NCBI RefSeq assembly: GCF_047123815.1
Contig: NZ_CP138920.1
Coordinates: 1,922,001 to 1,986,000 of the forward strand
Direction of reading: 5' to 3'
Length of the DNA stretch: 64,000 nucleotides
Source: Maricaulis sp017643475
GTDB taxonomy: Bacteria > Pseudomonadota > Alphaproteobacteria > Caulobacterales > Maricaulaceae
Shown: positions 60,863 through 64,000 of the stretch, one piece after another
Layout of the letters: each line of letters starts with the position of its first letter
Numbering within the stretch: the stretch's first letter is position 1
The notes under the pieces: model-generated
Database searches by the model: none
What the model was told of the DNA's origin: nothing
What the model saw: the letters and a program-made list of their open reading frames with translations, nothing else
Position numbers and translations under genes: made by a program

Positions 60863-61063
60863 ATGTCGAAGATGAAGACCAAGAGCGGCGCCAAAAAGCG
60901 CTTCAAGCTCACCGCCACGGGCAAGGTCAAGGCCGGACAAGCTGGCAAGCGCCACGGCATGATCAAGCGTACCCCCAAGCAGATCCGTAACAAGCGCGGC
61001 CAGACGACCCTGTCTGCCCAGGACGCGCGGATCGTCAAAAAGTACATCCCGAACGGCCTCTAG
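60863..61063 (+). CDS. rpmI: 50S ribosomal protein L35
   Basis: L35 is a small 66-residue basic protein of the 50S subunit. It matches the family over its entire length (KMKTKSGAKKRFKLTATGKVK, then KRHGMIKRTPKQIRN). An AAGGAG box lies 7 bases before the ATG. It is 31 bases upstream of rplT, the universal rpmI-rplT pair. Confidence 0.97.
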   Translation: MSKMKTKSGAKKRFKLTATGKVKAGQAGKRHGMIKRTPKQIRNKRGQTTLSAQDARIVKKYIPNGL

Positions 61064-61094
61064 GCCGCTGGCACCGAGTTAGGAGCACACAGAT

Positions 61095-61451
61095 ATGTCT
61101 CGAGTTACATCCGGACCGGCGACCGCATCCCGCCACAAGAAAGTCATCAAGAAAGCCAAGGGCTATTACGGCGCACGCCGCAAGCAGTTCCGCACGGCTG
61201 TCCAGGCCGTGGAGAAGGCAGGTCAGTACGCTTACCGTGACCGCCGCGCCAAGAAGCGCAATTTCCGCAGCCTGTGGATCCAGCGCATCAATGCCGGCGC
61301 CCGCCTGCACGGCATGACCTATTCGGTCTTCATGAACGGCCTGTCCAAGGCTGGCATCGAAGTTGACCGCAAGGTCCTCTCCGACATCGCCATCCGCGAG
61401 CCGGAAGCGTTCAAGGCCCTGGTTGACCAGGCGCGCGCTGCGCTGGGCTAA
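61095..61451 (+). CDS. rplT: 50S ribosomal protein L20
   Basis: L20 is needed for 50S assembly and represses its own operon in many bacteria. The 118-residue protein has the typical basic N-terminal helix (SRVTSGPATASRHKKVIKKAKGYYGARRK) and the conserved core LWIQRINAGARLHGMTYSVFMNGL. A terminator follows, and the pheS start lies 145 bases beyond the stop. Confidence 0.98.
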   Translation: MSRVTSGPATASRHKKVIKKAKGYYGARRKQFRTAVQAVEKAGQYAYRDRRAKKRNFRSLWIQRINAGARLHGMTYSVFMNGLSKAGIEVDRKVLSDIAIREPEAFKALVDQARAALG

Positions 61452-61476
61452 ACCCGGCTGAAAAGAATTCCGGAAC

Positions 61477-61513
61477 AGGCCCGCAGGCGCACCGCCCGCG
61501 GGCCTTTTCTTTT
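61477..61513 (+). terminator. Rho-independent terminator after rplT
   Basis: AGGCCCGC (61477-61484) pairs with GCGGGCCT (61498-61505), 13-base loop, followed by TTTCTTTTG. Confidence 0.88.
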
Positions 61514-61596
61514 GTCCGATTGAGTTTGACCGCGCCTCCCGGTCGACACCTGAAAAATCACCGGTTAAACCCTGCAGGACAGGTAAGGGTCACAGC

Positions 61597-62679
61597 ATGA
61601 CAGACACGTCCAATCTCGACACGCTTGAACGCGATGTCCTCTCCCAGATCGAAGCTGCCGGTAATGAGGCTGGTCTCGATGAAATCCGCGTTTCCGCGCT
61701 CGGCAAGAAGGGTTCGGTGAGCCTTATGATGCGCGAGCTGGGCAAGATGAGCCCGGAAGAGCGCCAGGTCATGGGGCCGGCCCTGAATGGCCTGAAGACC
61801 CGGCTCAATGACGCCATCACGGCACGCAAGGATACGCTGGAAAATGCGGCGCTAGATGCGGCCCTTGCCAGCGAGACCGTGGATATCTCCCTGCCGGTGC
61901 GCCCGCAGCCACAAGGCTCGCTGCACCCGATCACCCAAGTGATGGAAGAGCTGGCCGTGATCTTTGCCGATATGGGTTTCGCCGTGGCGGAAGGTCCCGA
62001 TGTCGAGGACGATTTCCATAATTTCACCGCGCTGAACTTCCCGGAAGGCCACCCGGCCCGCGACACCCAGGACACCTTCTTCATGCAGCCGGATGCCGAC
62101 GGCAATCGCAAGGTTTTGCGCACGCATACCTCGCCGGTCCAGATCCGCACCATGCTCGAGCAGGAACCGCCGATCCGCATTATCGCGCCGGGTCGTGTCT
62201 ATCGCTGTGACTGGGACCAGACCCATACGCCGATGTTCCACCAGGTCGAAGGCCTGGTCATCGACAAGGGCACCCATATGGGCCACCTCAAGGGTGTGCT
62301 GCTGGATTTCATCGCCGCCTTTTTCGAGACCGACAAGGTCGAGGCGCAATTCCGCCCGCACCACTTCCCCTTCACCGAGCCGTCTGCAGAGATGGACGTG
62401 AAGTATGAGCGGGTTGGCCAGGCCGTGAAGGTCGGCCAGGGCGATAAATGGATGGAAATCCTCGGCTGTGGCATGGTCCACCCGAACGTGATCCGCAATT
62501 GCGGTCTCGATCCGGACGAATACCAGGGCTTTGCTTTCGGTATGGGCGTGGATCGCCTGGCGATGCTGAAATACGGCGCGCCGGACCTGCGCGACTTCTT
62601 CAATTCCGACAAGCGCTGGCTGGCCCATTACGGCTTCAGCCCACTGCTCCAGGCCAATCTGGCCACCGGCCTTAGCTAA
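61597..62679 (+). CDS. pheS: Phenylalanyl-tRNA synthetase alpha subunit
   Basis: PheS is the catalytic subunit of the alpha2-beta2 synthetase that charges tRNA-Phe. The 360-residue protein has an N-terminal coiled-coil region, the class II motif 2 GRVYRCDWDQTHTPMFHQVEG and motif 3 GFAFGMGVDRLAMLKYG. It is 11 bases upstream of pheT. Confidence 0.98.
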   Translation: MTDTSNLDTLERDVLSQIEAAGNEAGLDEIRVSALGKKGSVSLMMRELGKMSPEERQVMGPALNGLKTRLNDAITARKDTLENAALDAALASETVDISLPVRPQPQGSLHPITQVMEELAVIFADMGFAVAEGPDVEDDFHNFTALNFPEGHPARDTQDTFFMQPDADGNRKVLRTHTSPVQIRTMLEQEPPIRIIAPGRVYRCDWDQTHTPMFHQVEGLVIDKGTHMGHLKGVLLDFIAAFFETDKVEAQFRPHHFPFTEPSAEMDVKYERVGQAVKVGQGDKWMEILGCGMVHPNVIRNCGLDPDEYQGFAFGMGVDRLAMLKYGAPDLRDFFNSDKRWLAHYGFSPLLQANLATGLS

Positions 62680-62690
62680 GGAAGATTGCT

Positions 62691-64000
62691 ATGAAATTCC
62701 CTCTTTCCTGGCTGAAATATCACCTCGAGACCGACGCATCTCTGGCCGAGATCGCCGATGCCATGACCATGGCAGGTCTGGAGATCGAGGATATCGACAA
62801 TCCGGCCGAGAAGTTTGGCGAGTTTACCGTCTGCTACGTCAAGGACGCGGTGAAACATCCTGACGCCGACAAGCTGCGTGTGTGCACGGTCGACACCCGG
62901 GATGGCGAGAAGCAGATCGTCTGTGGAGCGCCCAACGCCCGTGCCGGCATGTATGCCGTGTATGCACCGCTGGGGACCCATATTCCGGGCCTCGACTTTG
63001 CGCTGGACAAGAAGCCACGCAAGATCCGAGGCGTTGAAAGCCATGGCATGATGTGTTCGGCCAAGGAGCTCGAGCTCGGCGAGGACCATGACGGCATCAT
63101 CGACCTGGACGGCGAGTGGGAAGTTGGAACCCCGGCTGTCGTCGCCCTGGGCCAGGACGACCCGGTCATCGACTTTGAAGTTACCCCGAACCGTCCCGAC
63201 TGGCTGGGTGTGCGCGGTATTGCCCGTGATCTGGCCGCGACCGGTATCGGTACGCTGAAGGATGTTCCGGTCAACGAGATCGAGGGCTCATTCCCGTGCC
63301 CGGTCGAGATCAAGCTGGACTGGCCGGAAGCCTGCCCGGTCTTCATGGGCCGCATAGTGCGCGGCGTGAAGAATGTGGAGAGCCCGGACTGGCTGAAAAA
63401 GGCGCTGACCTCCATCGGTCTGCGCCCGATCAACGCCCTGGCCGACATCACCAATCTGATTTCCTACGACCGCTGTCGTCCGCTGCACGTCTATGATGCC
63501 AGCAAGCTGACCGGCGCCATCCATGCCCGCAAGGGGGCTGGCGAGACGGACAGGTTCGAGGCGCTGGACAACAAGGAATATGTCCCGGCTGACAGCATGT
63601 GTGTCATCGCCGACGAGGCGCGCGCGCTCGGTTTTGGCGGCGTCATGGGCGGTGTTTATTCCGGCTGTGAGAGCGATACGACGGATGTCTTCATCGAAGC
63701 CGCCTGGTTCGATCCGCTGATCACCCGCGCCACCGCCAAGGCCACCGGCATCGATAGTGATGCGAAATACCGTTACGAGCGCGGTGTGGACCCGGCGTCC
63801 TGCCGTGACGGCATCGAATACGCCACTCGCCTGATCCTGGATATCTGCGGCGGTGAAGCCTCCGAGGTTCTGGTCGCGGGCGAAGTTCCGGCCAAGCCGG
63901 CCGACATCGAGTTCCCGGTCACCGAGGTCAAGCGCCTGACCGGGCTGGACCTTCCGCGTGAAGAGATCGTGCGCATCCTGGAAACGCTCGGTTTCGAACC
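62691..64000 (+). CDS. pheT: Phenylalanyl-tRNA synthetase beta subunit, 5' part (cut by window end)
   Basis: This is the N-terminal 436 residues of PheT, open to the window edge. It begins MKFPLSWLKYHL with the B1 domain, then the EMAP-like tRNA-binding domain (KHPDADKLRVCTVDT, then CGAPNARAGMYAVYAPLGT), the FEVTPNRPDWLGVRGIARDL B3/B4 region with editing domain and the IEAAWFDPLITRATAKATG segment. The start has a weak GGAAG box 9 bases upstream and follows pheS by 11 bases. The full gene is about 800 residues, so about half is missing. Confidence 0.96.
   Translation, partial: MKFPLSWLKYHLETDASLAEIADAMTMAGLEIEDIDNPAEKFGEFTVCYVKDAVKHPDADKLRVCTVDTRDGEKQIVCGAPNARAGMYAVYAPLGTHIPGLDFALDKKPRKIRGVESHGMMCSAKELELGEDHDGIIDLDGEWEVGTPAVVALGQDDPVIDFEVTPNRPDWLGVRGIARDLAATGIGTLKDVPVNEIEGSFPCPVEIKLDWPEACPVFMGRIVRGVKNVESPDWLKKALTSIGLRPINALADITNLISYDRCRPLHVYDASKLTGAIHARKGAGETDRFEALDNKEYVPADSMCVIADEARALGFGGVMGGVYSGCESDTTDVFIEAAWFDPLITRATAKATGIDSDAKYRYERGVDPASCRDGIEYATRLILDICGGEASEVLVAGEVPAKPADIEFPVTEVKRLTGLDLPREEIVRILETLGFE

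Overview
The window is GC-rich, densely packed alphaproteobacterial chromosome. The gene orders trpF-trpB-trpA-accD-folC, aroA-cmk-rpsA-ihfB and lptC-lptA-lptB-rpoN-hpf-ptsN, an imuA-imuB-dnaE2 cassette behind a GTTC-N7-GTTC SOS box, and a TonB receptor all fit Caulobacterales/Maricaulales (a Maricaulis-like marine bacterium). That taxon is inferred from order and sequence style, not from a search. No CRISPR array, insertion sequence or prophage was seen. Both window edges cut genes: addB on the left and pheT on the right. || Layout. 1-4.8 kb: end of addB, then addA (double-strand break repair) and trxA. 4.8-9.8 kb (minus): folC, accD and the trpA/B/F genes. 9.8-12.2 kb: a REP-like element, a LysR regulator, a 49-codon gene, an SprA-related protein and ihfB. 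12.3-16.2 kb (minus): rpsA, cmk, aroA. 16.3-17.9 kb: an acidic zinc-ribbon protein, tRNA-Ala(GGC) and a Sel1-repeat protein. 18-23.5 kb (minus): ptsN, hpf, rpoN, lptB, lptA, lptC, rnd. 23.7-33.9 kb: accessory and housekeeping genes including a frameshifted SpoIIAA/STAS-like gene, a secreted protein, csaA with a structured leader, tRNA-Leu(CAG), an NDUFA9-like reductase, a CPBP protease, uppP, a cation-efflux gene with a probable frameshift, a GST, queG and a diguanylate cyclase. 34-36.8 kb: two glycosyltransferases and infC, which appears to start at ATA. || 37-46.6 kb is a divergent accessory locus. A minus-strand operon (TetR regulator, crotonase, acyl-CoA ligase, two MaoC/hotdog proteins, FAD oxidoreductase), mostly with 4-base start/stop overlaps, faces an alpha/beta hydrolase, a TonB-dependent receptor and a second hydrolase. 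It looks like an uptake and CoA-dependent catabolic module for an unknown hydrophobic substrate. 46.6-52.8 kb holds a BlaI-like regulator and the SOS mutagenesis cassette. 52.9-55.2 kb pairs a Rieske oxygenase with an APC permease. 55.3-57.7 kb: lepA and an exported peroxiredoxin. 57.9-60.1 kb: a secreted single-domain protein followed by a protein with four tandem copies of the same domain, the most unusual architecture here. 60.3-64 kb: a MerC-domain gene behind a Zur-like palindrome, then rpmI-rplT, pheS and pheT. || The genes work together mainly in translation and its control (rpsA, infC, rpmI, rplT, pheST, lepA, hpf, two tRNAs), LPS transport and envelope synthesis (lptABC, uppP, glycosyltransferases), tryptophan and chorismate synthesis (trpABF, aroA) and DNA repair (addAB, imuAB-dnaE2).
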